Both the position numbers and the translations under genes were made by a program. Under the pieces are notes generated by a model, which saw only the letters and a program-made list of their open reading frames with translations, ran no database searches and was not told the origin of the DNA. From the NCBI RefSeq assembly GCF_030272615.1, contig NC_081406.1, forward strand, positions 477,676,900 to 477,740,899: 64,000 bases of DNA, read 5' to 3'. Source of the stretch: Cryptomeria japonica (taxonomy: Eukaryota; Streptophyta; Pinopsida; Cupressales; Cupressaceae). Of this stretch, positions 20,099 to 32,059 are shown one piece after another (the first letter of the stretch is position 1; every line of letters begins with the position of its first letter).

Positions 20099-22618
20099 TG
20101 TTAGACACATTGTACCACTTAGAGGGGGGTGAATCAGTGGTTCTCAACTTTTTCTCTTTAACTAAGTTATGTGTGTATACTGGTTATGGAATCTAACACA
20201 ATGTAGACATATCAGTTAGAGGGGAGACTAATCCCAAGTGAAATCACACATATAGGGACATCACATAACACTATCATGTATGAAGAAAACCCAAGATGGG
20301 AAAAACCTTAGTGAGCAATGTTGCTAGAGTCTATTGCTCCAATCCAATCTCACAATCAAATCTATTATAGAGTTTAGGACACCAACCCAAGGTGCTACAA
20401 CCCCTAATTTAGGGCACCAATCCCTACCTAATTTATGGGCTACAATCCAAAGGAGCTACAACCCCTACTAGTTTATGGGCACCAACCCAAAGGAGCTACA
20501 ACCCCTACACCGAGCTACAAATCAGTGATCACAATGATAGAATCAAATAAAAAAGTAATCATTTTGTTACAAGTGAATCTTGTAACCATTTCTTATACAT
20601 TACTCTGCCAGTGGGACACCTTCTTTAATACACTGGTACACCTCTCTCTCTACTGCTGCTTTACCGGTTCACCTCTCTCTATCAGTTTTCACTTCTTTCA
20701 TCTGCTCTGCTTCTCTCCATTGGTACTACACTTGATCTGTTCTATGCATGCCTTCTCTACAGTTACCTTTTCTTCTACTCTACTAGTATGGACACTATCG
20801 GTTCTGCACTTCTACCGGTTGAACACTTCAACCTCATTCTCCCTCACACTCAATCTCTTCTCTATCTCCTTGATGAGCACTTGACTCATCTTCTCTCATA
20901 TGCAGAAGCCCTATCTTCTTCTGTTCAACAACACCTAACAATCTCTTTAGCTTGCATATTTATATCCTAGTCTTCCCACCAAAAGCCAATTCAAATCACA
21001 GGGAGTTAGGGTTTTCTCCACAGATCACAAGACACATCAAATCCAATCAAATCTGATCAGATCACAACTCAGAGATGACTACCTACATATCTCTACCATT
21101 TTCGTGCCTTCTAGAACATGCCTTCCTATTTCAACAACCTACATTCAATGTGTCGGCACACACCTTGGTCAATGACCATTAATGGCTCGATGGATTGTTT
21201 CAACAACTTTGATCTTCATCCAGACAATCTGCATTGATCAGTGCATGTCATGGATATGGTCTAATTTCATCCTGCCTCGAGCTACAACCCCTCTGCAAAC
21301 ATCCCTCAAGCTTCACAGTCACCATAAATGCTAGACCAACAACCAACTACCTCATCGTCACTCTACACTGACCTGTACAATTTTGCCACTTCACTTGCAC
21401 ATGGCATTACTGTCGGTATCCACCTTGGCATATTGTTGTGTTGGTTCATCTTAGTCATCGATGACCCACATGATCGGTACACATATCGATCCACTGACCC
21501 TACTAGAACCATAGAAACTCTAACAACTAACATTATCCTTCATTTTGTTGCACTCCTCTTTATCAGGTGAGAACCTTATCTTCCTTGTCTCTTCTCTGAT
21601 GTTTCACTGGTTGATATAACATGTCAACTATCATCAATGCATAATTTAGGTAGATGTGTATGTCAGTAGACAACATACTTTCCTTCAAATTGGTGAGACA
21701 CATTGATGACACCAAGTCATCACACTCCATCTGTTCTACATCAAACTCCCTTCGGCATCCCAGTATCACCATGTATATTCTTGCAGACTCACTATCATCC
21801 TTCTTCATCAAACTGGTTCTCCTCTTCATTGGTTTATTAAGATGACAAACATACCATGTCAACATCTCATTCTTCCTTCAATGTCTCTGTAGCACACTTT
21901 GTTTTTGCTTTCTTATCCGGTGTGCATTTTTGATCTCATGCTTTGGAGGCTTCCTCATCTTCCACTTGTACTTTTGGTCTCTGCATTCAATCACATGTCT
22001 ATCTCAAGGAATCATTCTACTGGTACAAATTTGACTTTACCGAGGGGAGTATACATCTTCAACATGACATATGTCTCGGTGGTTTTCCATATGTCATCCA
22101 GCACACAGAGGCAACATACTCTATCAACGTATCACCTAGCCTATGATAGCTTCTTCATCTGGTGGGAGTCCTGCTAGTTAACCTTACACTAGCAATCTGG
22201 TGGCCTGCTCATACTTCACCTCTAGTGTTGATGTGATCCAAATAACATTCTACCACTTTATCACAATCAATGCCTATCATGTAGTCTCTTCATTTCGGTT
22301 GTATGCAACACCATATCAACAACCCTTTTGTAGAGTGGCCACTTTACTGCACCCCTAGCATATCGACACACACCGGTTCTACCTACTACATGAAGATGGT
22401 CACCCAGTTGTCACTAATGACAACACATCAAGTCTTCTCCCATATTGGTCCATCTTCTATTCCGGTTGACATCAAACTCTAATGCCAACAACCTCTTGTT
22501 CACTAGTTGACATCAATGTTAGTGATACCGGTAACATCCTATACTAGTTGACATCAATGACAACACAATGCCAACAATAACATTGCACATTGAATTATCT
22601 GATGCAGACATTCTAACA
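20099..22618 (-). repeat. 5' LTR of Copia-B, 2,520 bp
   Basis: On the minus strand it starts TGTTAGAATGTCTGC and ends GTCTAACA. A TATA-like GGATATAAATATG lies at 20955-20967. Near the end is the C-rich hairpin described separately (20114-20141). A local direct repeat of about 35 bp (GGAGCTACAACCCCT blocks) sits at 20370-20520. Small plus-strand ORFs here are not genes. Confidence 0.85.
20114..20141 (-). other. C-rich loop hairpin near the LTR end, Copia-B
   Basis: On the minus strand, ACCACT and AGTGGT pair around a loop containing TTCACCCCCCTCT. It ends 14 bases before the LTR terminus. Same position and loop as in F, G, J and K. Confidence 0.75.
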
Positions 22619-22624
22619 ATAAGT

Positions 22625-23030
22625 ACAAAATTTTGGGAGTTGTACTTTGATGATTCTTATGCATAATATGGATCAAGTGCAGGAATTTTATTCATCACAC
22701 CTCAGGGACACATAATTCCAAAATCATATAGGTTGCGGTTTCCATGCACAAACAACACTGAATAATATGAAGCATTGACTATTGGGCTCAAAATGGGTAT
22801 TGAATGGAATATCAAATAATTACATGTCTATGATGATTCACAACTTATCATCAACCCAATAAATGATGATTATCAAACTAAGGATGACAACCTCATGCCC
22901 TACAAATAGTTGGTAGAAGAGTTTAAAGAACACTTTGAAGAAGTATCATTCACTCAGATCCCAAGAAATGAGAATAAAGCAGCAGATGCAATGGCTACAA
23001 TAGAATCTCTCTTCTAGAATCAGGAGAATC
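22625..23030 (+). pseudogene. Gypsy-A extra RNase H (aRH), 5' end cut by Copia-B
   Basis: The text reads WELYFDDSYA, a stop, YGSSAGILFITPQGH, then PCTNNTE, YEALTIGLKMGIEWN, YDDSQLIINPIN and AADAMATIESL. It aligns well with the same domain of Gypsy-E. Three stops are present. It lies directly before the integrase, the usual Tat arrangement. The canonical RNase H and RT should be left of the Copia-B insertion. Confidence 0.8.
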
Positions 23031-24017
23031 AACAACGTTACGAATTCCTGGTGGAAGATATCTCAACCCCTACCATTGAATCCTAGCATACCTACATGAT
23101 TTGTCATACATCGAGAACCAGTCAATCCTTATACGGCCAAACTTATCAATACTTAAAAGAGAATATCCTTCCTCCTGACCTATCCCATAATCAGAGAATA
23201 AATTTTATCCATCAGTCATCCCACTATACTATTATTGTTGATACCTTATTTAGGTGAGGTCTAGATAGCACTTTATTGAGATGTCTCGAACAAGAAGAAT
23301 CTGAGAAAGTTCTTAACAAAGTTCACGCAGGTATTTGTGGCACACACTCAAGTGGATTAGCACTGGCTAAGAAACTTCTTCGCATGGGTTATTATTGGCC
23401 TACTATGGAGAGAAATTTATTCACATATGCCAAGAAATGCAAACAATTCCAGATCCATGGGAATCTCATTCACGCACTAGCACAAGAATTGTATCCTATG
23501 GCAGGATCATGGCCATTTTCTCAATGGGGCCTTGATTTGGTAGGTAAGATATATCCTTCATCCTCTAATGGATATAAGTTCATTCTGACTACTACTGAAT
23601 ATTTTACTAAATGGATTGAAGCAGTACCTTTGACAAAAGTGACAAGAAAACAGATATCATCATTCATCTTGAATTATATAATTTGTCGCTATGGATCTCC
23701 GATGACCATTATCGCTGATAATGGATGACCATTTAAGAATCAAGATGTGAAGGAACTATGTGAACAATTCTATATCCAACATAGATTTTTCTACTCCATA
23801 TTATCCAAAATAAAATGGTCAAGTTGAGGCATCAAACAAGACTATCTTGAAAATCTTGAAGGAAATAGTCAATGAAGCAGGAAAAGATTGGCACATTCAG
23901 CTAAATCCTGCTCTTTGGGCATACAGAACCAGCATCCGCACACCAATGGGGGCAACTCCATATTGCTTAGTCTATGGATGAGAGGCCATATTACTACTAG
24001 AAGTGGAGATACCTTTG
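23031..24017 (+). pseudogene. int: Gypsy-A integrase, N-terminal and catalytic part
   Basis: The zinc domain shows VHAGICGTH, then GYYWPTMER and CKQFQ, where the second Cys is replaced by Phe. The core has WGLDLVGKIYP, then a D in IIADNG. After a stop and a frameshift near 23790, another frame gives GQVEASNKT with the catalytic Glu, then DWHIQLNPALWAYRTSI. The text breaks at 24017 (EVEIP), where Gypsy-E inserted, and resumes at 37885. ACCTT at 24013-24017 is one copy of the target duplication. Confidence 0.85.
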
Positions 24018-25091
24018 TGTGTGTGAAAAGTGGACCTATATCTGTAATCTGCACAACACTTCAATCAAGTCATTACATGCATGGTTAGTAAATCAATAAT
24101 CAATGAATAATAAACCATTACAAAGTGACCCATTGCCTTCTAGTAGATGCGAGTTTAGATTTCTCTTAGATTTCTAAGCTATCTAGTGACTAGACAACAC
24201 CTAAACGAAGGATTTTTAAATCTATATGAGCATGAATTCAAGCTAGATAGATGCAAGATTTAAGCTAGATGAATAAAAGATATGCAAGATTAATCTATCA
24301 TGATTTAAGCAATATTAAGCTAAATGATTTAAGCAATATGAAATAATTAATATGCAATATCTCAATGCAAATTCTCAATGAACCTAGAGCAAAAACAACA
24401 TAATAACAATACATTCTCTAGGATCCAGGATTTTTGAATGAGAGATGAGAGCCCGAGTTTATAGAAAATTCAGAAAGAAACCAATGGCTAAGATCAAATG
24501 ATGATGAGCGGTCAAGATTTTCCAAGAGGAAGCACAATCCAGGTGAGTTGATGTGATTGGATGCTTTTCTCAGTTTTAAAGGAAATTGAACTAAAATTAA
24601 GATAAAATCAAGAAAAACTGATTTATTTTCTATTTCATTCAATTTTAATATTTAATTGTTTTAATTGCTTTCTTTGAGATTATTCATCAATTTTTCAAGA
24701 TTATCTCCAATTGATTTCTTTTCTCAAATTTTTAATTCTTTCTTGGTCAATTAATTCCTTTTTTTGATTTATTTCCTTTTTTGAAGATTTGTGCTCAATT
24801 GATTTATTTAATTAAATTCCTCTTTTTGATGATTTAATGGCAAATTAGTTTATTTAATTAAATATGCAGAAGATATTTAATTAAAATAAATAAGATAATT
24901 GTTTAAAATGATTTACTTGGAATGATTTAATTATTTAATTAATATTGGTTGATTAATTTGCCATGTGACATTTGATGATTAAAGAATTAATTGTGTGCTC
25001 AAGATTTATTTAACTGCCTTTGGTTAGGACCTTGGTGACGTTGTCAAGATTAGGGGCTCATGGTTTAGATGACCATTTTTAGGGTATTATA
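24018..25091 (-). repeat. 3' LTR of Gypsy-E
   Basis: In plus orientation it begins TGTGTGTGTG after the target ACCTT and ends at 25091 by alignment with the right LTR; its terminal TTACA is mutated to TTATA. The adjacent minus-strand AAAGAGGGGCAAA is the polypurine tract. Confidence 0.92.
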
Positions 25092-25104
25092 TTTGCCCCT
25101 CTTT
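25092..25104 (-). promoter_or_regulatory. Polypurine tract of Gypsy-E
   Basis: On the minus strand AAAGAGGGGCAAA lies directly before the 3' LTR. Gypsy-A has AAAGAGGGCCAAAA at the matching place (43317-43330). Confidence 0.8.
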
Positions 25105-25129
25105 GAATTAATGTGCGAGCAGCGCGTTG

Positions 25130-25700
25130 GTTCAAAGAAAATTTGATGTCTAGGAGATACCAGTTCTGAACTTGATTGATCACGAACTAGATAAAAAGCA
25201 AGGTGTTTAGCTTGATTCGAAGTGACGAAGCTAAATGAAGTCTGATTAAAGCGATACCGATCCCGAACTTGATTGAACTAGGAACGATAGAAAACAAAAG
25301 ATATTGAACTTGAACTTGATTGATCAAGAAGTGGATCTTACTGATCTAGAACTTGATTGATCTAGACACAGTGAGTGATGATAAAAATTGATCTTGAACT
25401 TGATTGATCAAGACACAATGAAGATAAACTGTCCAGCTTGATCCAAAGCAACGAATACTGAACACTTGCTTAGATTGAGTGTGATTAAATATACTCTTGT
25501 AAACCCTTGATTGAGTTTAAACGAATAATCAGCTTGATGAAAAGCGATGAAAATGATTAACGTTAAGAGATTGATTCAGATTAAGACAAATATCAGCTTG
25601 ATTTGAAGTGATGAAATTGATATGCCCCTAGCGATTGATTCAATTCAGATGATTGAGAAATCTCAACTTGATATAAAGCGATGAAGTTGAGATGCCCCTA
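25130..25700. repeat. Degenerate short repeats next to the Gypsy-E polypurine tract
   Basis: Two motifs alternate: AACTTGATTGATCAAGA and variants (about six copies, 25173-25410), and AGCTTGATNNAAAGCGATGAA and variants (about six copies, 25200-25690). The first contains the self-complementary CTTGATTGATCAAG. No coding potential. Confidence 0.7.
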
Positions 25701-26380
25701 GTGATGAGGTCTTATTTGATTGATTTTCTTTAGTTGAAAAAGATTTTTTGCTTGACTTTCGATGAAGATTTGAAAATTTTCTCGACATTGAAGAATGTGA
25801 GGTCATAAGGTCACCAGTATGCCCCCTCGGGAGAAAAATTGAAAGATAGCAAGGGTACATGATGATAGGCAATTTCTTTAGTGATGATAAGCTATTTGAG
25901 CACAAATTGATTCAGAGGAATTTTTGAAAATTTTGCATTGATTGATAAGAAATTGAGCTCAAAGTTGATTTGTAGAAATTAAATTGAGATTCAGCGTTGA
26001 TTCATGAGAAATTGAGCATAATTAGAAGAGAGAATGAGCTTTGATGAAAAGAGTGCTAAGTGGTCCAAATTCTGAAATTGACTAGCAAAATGATCACGAA
26101 TTTTGATTTAGATCCTGAAAATGGAATCAGAATGACCTAATTAGCTAAGAGTACAATTGTCATGTCCATCGGAGCAAGTTGAAAAATTAGGTTTTGGGCT
26201 ATATATGGGACAAAAAGTGTCATTTTCAATTCATTTTAACCCTCCAAATTCAAAAATTCAAAAAGCCTTATGCGAAGAAAATGGTGGTTCCTACTCGTCA
26301 GCATCGATTCGAGCACCAGAGAAGACATAATCAACCCTAAAACTACAAGCTAGCGGTAAGTGATCGATCTTAAGCTTGTT
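25701..26380. other. Gypsy-E 3' non-coding region
   Basis: AT-rich text with short recurrences of AAATTGAGC and GAGAAATTGAG. No gene seen. The single longer minus frame near 25663-25905 has no recognisable match. Confidence 0.5.
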
Positions 26381-26384
26381 TATG

Positions 26385-26632
26385 TTTTCAATTTTGAATT
26401 TTTTTGTTCATTTTGCAAGTTTTTTGCATGTTTGGGGTCGGACGTCATGGTTTATCATGCGAGACAGGATCCTGTCTCATACGAGTAACTGGCATAATTT
26501 CTTTTGTCATTTGAACCCATTAGATTTGTCATTCTCAATTTTGAATTTTTTGTTCATTTTGCAAGTTTTTCGCATGTTTGGGGTTGGGTGTCATGGTTTA
26601 TCGTGCGAGACAGGATCCTGTCTCATATGAGA
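26385..26632. repeat. Direct repeat, 146-bp spacing, with an 18-bp perfect palindrome
   Basis: About 100 bp starting near 26388 recurs near 26534. Each copy ends in GAGACAGGATCCTGTCTC (26461-26478 and 26607-26624), followed by CATACGAG or CATATGAG. The CTCATACGA tail also occurs in the 5' leader of the element. Confidence 0.85.
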
Positions 26633-26639
26633 GAGTAGG

Positions 26640-27090
26640 GGACAGACGCTAGATGGTCGATGAGGGCATGTCTTGCAAAGTTGTAGTCACAGTTGATAGT
26701 GGCTCAGACTCAATTGGCAGAGCGGGACCGACAGCTGGCCGAGGTGAGAGCCGAGCAGGACCACCAAATTGTTGAGGTGAGGACCGAGTGTGATTGCCAG
26801 ATTGCAGCGCTGAGAGTAGAGATGAGAGTAGAGATAGAGCCCTTATGACAGGAGGTCCTCCACCAGAGTAGTAGGGCAGCTTATTACGTGGCTGCATATA
26901 GTGTCACAGTTCCTGTTGCTCAGTAGATGATACCCTACTCACAGTATATGGCATGGTCAGAGGGAACTCGGGCACCTCGACAAGATCCCGGGAATTAGGC
27001 TCCTCCTCCTCCACTAGGCGATGAGGGAGAGGGTGCAAGCTAGATTATTTCTTGTTGTAGCTCAGATATTTTTTGTAGACACACCCATTT
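26640..27090 (+). pseudogene. Antisense accessory ORF relic in Gypsy-E (C-terminal coiled coil)
   Basis: Plus-strand text (antisense to the element) reads ERDRQLAEVRAEQDHQIVE and CDCQIAALRVEMRVE, a heptad-rich coiled coil, then a Pro-rich acidic tail with several stops. It sits where Gypsy-A carries its antisense plant-mobile-domain ORF, so it may be the end of an equivalent protein. No mobile-domain motifs were found in E. Minus frames over this stretch are shadows. Confidence 0.5.
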
Positions 27091-27168
27091 TTTGTAGCCT
27101 ATATGATTCTTGCTCTGATTGGAGTTTGTATATGTCATTCGACATCATTTTGTACCTTAGACTTGACA

Positions 27169-27169
<1 letters not shown>

Positions 27170-27201
<32 letters not shown>
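27170..27201. repeat. (TA)n microsatellite
   Basis: About 16 TA units in the Gypsy-E 3' region. Confidence 0.95.
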
Positions 27202-27202
<1 letters not shown>

Positions 27203-28465
27203 GAGATCCGATTGGACTTCATCGTACTTGTGTTGATTCGCTTATGAGATGTCTTTTATATGTTTTATTCTATATGTATGCATTTCTTTTCAGCATGAAT
27301 GCATGTATTTCAAATGGAATATGGATGTCTATTTTTCTTTCTTTTCATATGCACATAAATGAATGAGAATGAGTAAGTAGAATGAGTAATGCAATTTTTC
27401 TTTTCATTTTTCTATGCAATAAGATGAATGCAAATGAGTAAATAATGACATGTATGAATCTATATAAGATGCTTATGTATGCAGCTAACATCTCAAAAAC
27501 ACAAGTACTTGATTGGAGAAATGATTAAAAGAGACCACTTAGCGAAGAAATGATGAAGCTTCAACTCTCATTTAGAAGATAAAGGGATCATTGTTATTAT
27601 GTCGAAATCACTCTAAATTCACAAGATGCAGAATGAAATGCAAAATGATATGCAAAATGCAACCTAAACCTAGTCATTGGATTTGAATAGCTTAATTTTC
27701 ATCATTGAGCGTTTTACAATTATAGCAAGCAGAATAGAGTTCATTTCTTTTCATGTGCAATATTAATTATCTTGTCCACAATGACCCTTTTTCGTTCATA
27801 TCCTTGGACAAATTACGCATGGACCCGGATCGCACAATAAAGAAATTACCTCAAAATGAACAAAGAAATGATGGGAACCTCCTTGTAGTATTCAAATAAG
27901 TGGAGTCGAGGTATGTGAGGTGATTTCACCTTGATGTGAAGGCTCTTATCACAGACACCCAACCAATTTAGATGTTTCCAGATCATTGGGATCATTCCTT
28001 CAAGTAAAAAACAAAAGAAGATATTATGCCCCCAATCCTTGCTCCTCTTAGTCAAGATAGACTTCCTCGAGTTACTTAGAGGGATAATAATCGAAAATCA
28101 ATATAAAAGATAGTACACAGAAAATTTTCATTCATAGCTCAAACTGTTTAGTGATTGTTTTCCATTATGTTGTTTTGCTTGTTTACTCAGTGATAAAACT
28201 CTTCAGTAGTCAGGAGACAGGTAACTGACTCAGAGTGGATGATTAGGTTTTACTGACGTAAGGTTGACTTGATTGATACTGCTTAGGACATATAATGTGC
28301 TCTTGTCGATTAACCTAAGACTAGGATAATGATCGATTTCAAGCCATGAGAGTTCCAACGAACCAGAATGTCACAAAAGTGACTAAAATATGTACGAGCG
28401 AAAGCAAGGATGCATGAAAGTGGGAATACCAACATTGCATTGATAGATGGAGCGTTTGAGTACAA
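27202..28465 (-). other. Gypsy-E 3' untranslated region homologous to Gypsy-A
   Basis: No gene. Short blocks match Gypsy-A downstream of its pol, for example minus-strand TTGTCCAAGGATATGA (27795-27815), found in A near 39113. Runs rich in AATGAATGAG and ATGCAA resemble the degenerate ATCATTTGCAT repeats in A near 39500-39950. Confidence 0.55.
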
Positions 28466-28467
28466 GA

Positions 28468-28642
28468 GGCGCCTGTTTGCCAGGTTTTCACCTGCTTGGC
28501 AGAGATTCATTTTTTTAATTTTTTTATTTTTGAATTTCTTTAGGACTTTTTTTGATTTTTATGATTTCTTTAGGACTTTTTCTGATTTTTAGGATTTTTT
28601 TCAGGACTTTTTAGCTATATAGGCTGTTGGAGCAGAGAATAT
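28468..28642 (-). other. Conserved post-pol block with three 31-bp repeats, Gypsy-E
   Basis: On the minus strand, three AAAGTCCT motifs (cores at 28603, 28572 and 28542) follow the pol stop at 31- and 30-bp spacing. GTGAAAACCTGGCAAACAGG follows at 28470-28492. Gypsy-A has the same arrangement at 38255-38402. Confidence 0.75.
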
Positions 28643-29800
28643 TTAAGTGAAGAATTTCTTCAAATGGATTATGTTGATCAGTTTGTGGAGCTGTTCTCCT
28701 TCCGATGTTGAGAGTTGATAGGCACCAAAGCCAAAAGCTGCAGTAACGATATAGGGACCCAGCCAGTTGGGTTCAAACTTCCCTTTGTTGTCTCGAAATT
28801 GTTGATTTTTAGGATTTTCTCTCAGGACTAGGTCACCAACCTAAAATTCTCGGTGTCGAACCTTCTTGTTATATCCTCTGGGCATTCTCTTTTGATATAC
28901 TCTAAGATGATCAAATGCCATTTGTCGACGCTCATCCAGCAATTCGAGCTCTTGCAATCTAGATATTCTATAGTCTTCATCAGTTACAAGACCTTGCAAG
29001 GAAACTCTTAGAGATGGTATTTCTACTTCAATAGGTAATATTGCTTCAGACCCATACACCAGAGAAAAAGGTGTAACCCCAATAGGTGTTTTGATACTTG
29101 TTCTATAAGCCCACAATGCAGGATTGAGTTGCAGATGCCAATCCTTCCCAAATTTATTCACTGTTCTGTGTAAGATAGTCAATAGGTTTTTGTTAGATGC
29201 CTCTGCTTGTCCATTACCTTGAGAGTGATATACTGATGACCAGTGTTGTTTTATTTTGAATTTCTCATAAAGTTTGTCTAGATCTTTGTTCTTGAACTGT
29301 CCTCCATTGTCAGTTATAATGGATGAAGGTATACCATACCTGTAGATGATATAATTAAGAATAAAGAGAGCTACTTGTTTGTTGGATACCTTGATGAGTG
29401 GAACCTCTTCTACCCACTTAGTGAAGTACTCAGTGGCAGTGATAATAAATTTGTGTCTGTTAGATGATGCAGGATATATTTGGCCAATTAGATCAAATGC
29501 CCACTGTTGGAAGGGCCAGTGTGTCACAAAGGGTATGAGATCCCTTGTTGGAGCGTGTATAAGGTTCCCATGCAACTGACACTTTTCGCAAGTTTTAGCA
29601 AATTTTATAGCTTCCTTCTCCATGTCTAGCCAGTAGTAGTCAACCCTTAGTAGTTTTCATGCTAAAGTTAGACCGTTCGAATGGGATCCACAAACACCTT
29701 CATGAACCTTAGATAATGCGCATTGGGACTCCTCAGTTTCTAGACATCTAAGAAAAGTATTATCTAAACTTCATCTAAATAGGTCATTAGCAATGATGAA
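28643..29800 (-). pseudogene. int: Gypsy-E integrase
   Basis: From the right: zinc domain KVHEGVCGSH, then DYYWLDMEKEA and CEKCQLHG. The core has the full catalytic triad: D in WAFDLIGQIYP, D in IITDNGGQF, E in GQAEASNKNL. The longest open part is 260 codons (29623-28841). A single stop there precedes VGDLVLRENP and the C-terminal GPYIV, FGFGAYQLS, INIIHLKKFF segment, ending at 28643. One further stop lies in the zinc region. Close to intact compared with most coding regions here. Confidence 0.9.
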
Positions 29801-29839
29801 ATACCGTGACGCATTTTGGATTAGGTTCCTTTTTTCATT

Positions 29840-31015
29840 TCAGGAAAGATTAGCAGGGACAACTTGGTCACATAGGTAAGAATAAATGTGGCTATAACGA
29901 GATGAGTCATGTCCAATAATAGAACATACCATCTGGGACTCAGGAGAATCATAAGCAGGGTAATGTAACTCTTCCACCAAGAATTCAAAGTGAAAATTAG
30001 ACTCATGTAGCTGTGGTATAGATGCCAAAGTGGCCATTGCATCCACTACTCTATTTGTTGTTCTGGGGATCTGCTAAAATGATACGGAGGTAAAGTATTT
30101 CTTGAGATCATCCACCATTCTCTTATAAGGCATTAGTTTCTCATCTCTTGTTTGATATAGATAATTGATTTGGTTGATAATGAGTTGAGAATCTCCATAG
30201 ATATGTAATTCAACAATCTTCCACTCGATGGCCAGCTTGATCCCATTTACCAAAGCTTCATATTCTGCAATGTTGTTTGTGCAAGGGAAGAGAATCTTGT
30301 AAGCTTTTAGAATTGAATATTTTTGAGGAGTAATAAAAATTATTCCAGCACCATAACCATGTTGAGTGAAAGACCCATCAAATAACATCTTCCATGATTG
30401 TTCAATAAGGTGCATGATTGATTCATCTGGGAATTCTATATGTAGAGGTTGACTGTCTTCAAGTGGAGCATCAGCAAGTTGGTTTGCAATAACCTCTCCT
30501 TTGATGGCTGTACATTCCACATATTCGATATCAAATTCAGTAAGAACCATGACCCATTTAGCCAACCGTACTGTAAGCGTTGCTTTACTGAGAAGATATT
30601 TGAGCAGATCAATCTTAGATACTAGCTTAATAGAGTGTGCCAACATATAGTGCCTTAATTTTTGTGATGCAAAGACCAATGCTAAACGTGCTTTCTCTAT
30701 TATAGTGTAGTTCATTTCATATGACACCAATATTCTACTGATGTAATAGATAGCTCATTCCTTTTTATTGTCATCCTGTTGTCCCAGAAGTGCCCCCAGT
30801 GAAGTATCTATAGCTGATATGTATAGGATTAGTGGATTACCTTGAATCAGTGGCATTAATATGGGTGGATTAGAAAGATATTCTTTGATTTGTTGTAAAT
30901 GTCATTCACAATCTTTATCCCAATTGTATTGAATCCCTTTCCTTAATACCTTCGTGAAGGGTTAAGATTTATTAGCTAGCTGAGATATAAAATACTTTAT
31001 TCATTGAAGATGGCC
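29840..31015 (-). pseudogene. rh: Gypsy-E canonical RNase H plus extra RNase H (aRH)
   Basis: Right to left: canonical RNase H (31010 to about 30400) with LGALLGQQDD, YTIIEKARLALVFASQKLRH and FDIEYVE. The extra domain follows (about 30390-30030) with WKMLFDGSFTQHGYGAGI, NIAEYEALVNGIKLAIEWK, HIYGDSQLIINQ and DAMATLAS. A linker leads to integrase. This is the usual Tat order RT, RNase H, aRH, integrase. A 218-codon frame (30730-30074) spans both domains. Stops and one frameshift occur near 30070 and in 30730-31010. Confidence 0.88.
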
Positions 31016-32059
31016 CTATAAACTTCTCATTTGATTGATATTCTTGGGTGGAGGAATTTCCATTATAGCTTGGACCTTTTCAGGGTCAACCTCAATTCCT
31101 TTTTTTGAAATTATGTAACCAAGCAATTTTCCTGATGTTACCCCAAATGCACACTTTTTAGGATTTAACCAGAGCTTGAATCTTTCCATTCTATCTAGTA
31201 TGAGGCCTAGCTCTTGAATATGTGTAGATCTCTTCATAGTCTTTACCAGGGTTTCATCAACATAATCTTCCATGTTTTTATGCATCATATCATGGAATAT
31301 AGTGGTTACTGGTCTTTGGTAAGTTGCTCCTGTGTTCTTTAGACCAAATGGCATAACATTCCAACAGAAGGTTCCCCATGCACATGTGAAAGTTGTCTTT
31401 TCTTGATCTTCAGGTGCTATCTTGATCTGATTGTAACCAGAGAATCCATCCATTAAGGAATACATCTCATATCTAGTAGTCATATCTACTATCATGTCAA
31501 TGTTGGGCAATGGAAAATCATCTTTTAGACATGCTTTGTTGAGATCCCTGAAGTCTATGCAAACTCTAATAGATTTGTCTCCCTTTGATACAGGTACTAT
31601 GTTTGATATCCATTCTACGTAGTCTATAGCTTTGATAAATCTAGCTTTTAGTAATTTCTCTAGTTCAGCCTTGACTAGCAATGCCACATGAGGATGCATC
31701 TTATGGAGTTTTTGCTTGACTAGTTTAACTCCTTGTATAATAGAGAGATGATGCATGATGAGATCAGGATCTAGTCCTGGCATATCTGAGTATGTCCATG
31801 CAAAGTTGATCTTCTTTTCTAAAAAATGGTTGCTGAAATATTTTAACTCTTCTGCTGATAGTGTTTGAGCTAAATGAATGATGTGTGGTGTCTCTTGACT
31901 CCCAGTGTTCACTGGTTGAGTTGGCTTGATCAGTTTGGAAGATCTCTCCTGGAAGTGACTTGGCAGTATATCAAGTATCTCACCTTCAGGCACCTCAGAG
32001 AGGTTTTCACCTTTAAGTACATCCTTTATTTTCTCTCTTTTAGATTCTGACACTGTCAC
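31016..32059 (-). pseudogene. rt: Gypsy-E reverse transcriptase
   Basis: A 347-codon frame contains the RT fold: VCIDFRDLNKACLKDDFPLP, MDGFSGYNQIKI, MPFGLKNTGATYQR, then the catalytic block EDYVDETLVKT, where the second catalytic Asp reads Glu. That change alone is likely to reduce or abolish activity. NPKKCAFGV, LGYIIS and PPPKNINQMRSL follow. The N-terminal part (about 100 residues) is linker from the protease side. The frame stops at 31016, but RNase H text continues in phase after the stop. Confidence 0.9.

Larger units (their letters stand above)
18330..22618 (-). mobile_element. Copia-B: minus-strand Ty1/copia element, 5' LTR and gag only
   Basis: Read on the minus strand: 2.5-kb LTR (22618 to 20099), Met-tRNA-type primer site, long gag. 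The gag text ends at 18330, where the Gypsy-C 3' LTR begins, so pol and the other LTR should lie left of the window. On the right, B abuts the middle of the extra RNase H of Gypsy-A at 22619, so B inserted into A. The right target sequence would be ATAAG (22619-22623); its partner is out of view. Confidence 0.82.

Noticed and set aside
20435-22177. Series of plus-strand frames of 60-150 codons
   Set aside because: They lie within the minus-strand LTR of Copia-B and show no motif or continuity.
24418-24642. 74-codon minus frame that recurs at 37063-37407
   Set aside because: It recurs because both are LTR copies of Gypsy-E; it covers the TATA region and is not a gene.
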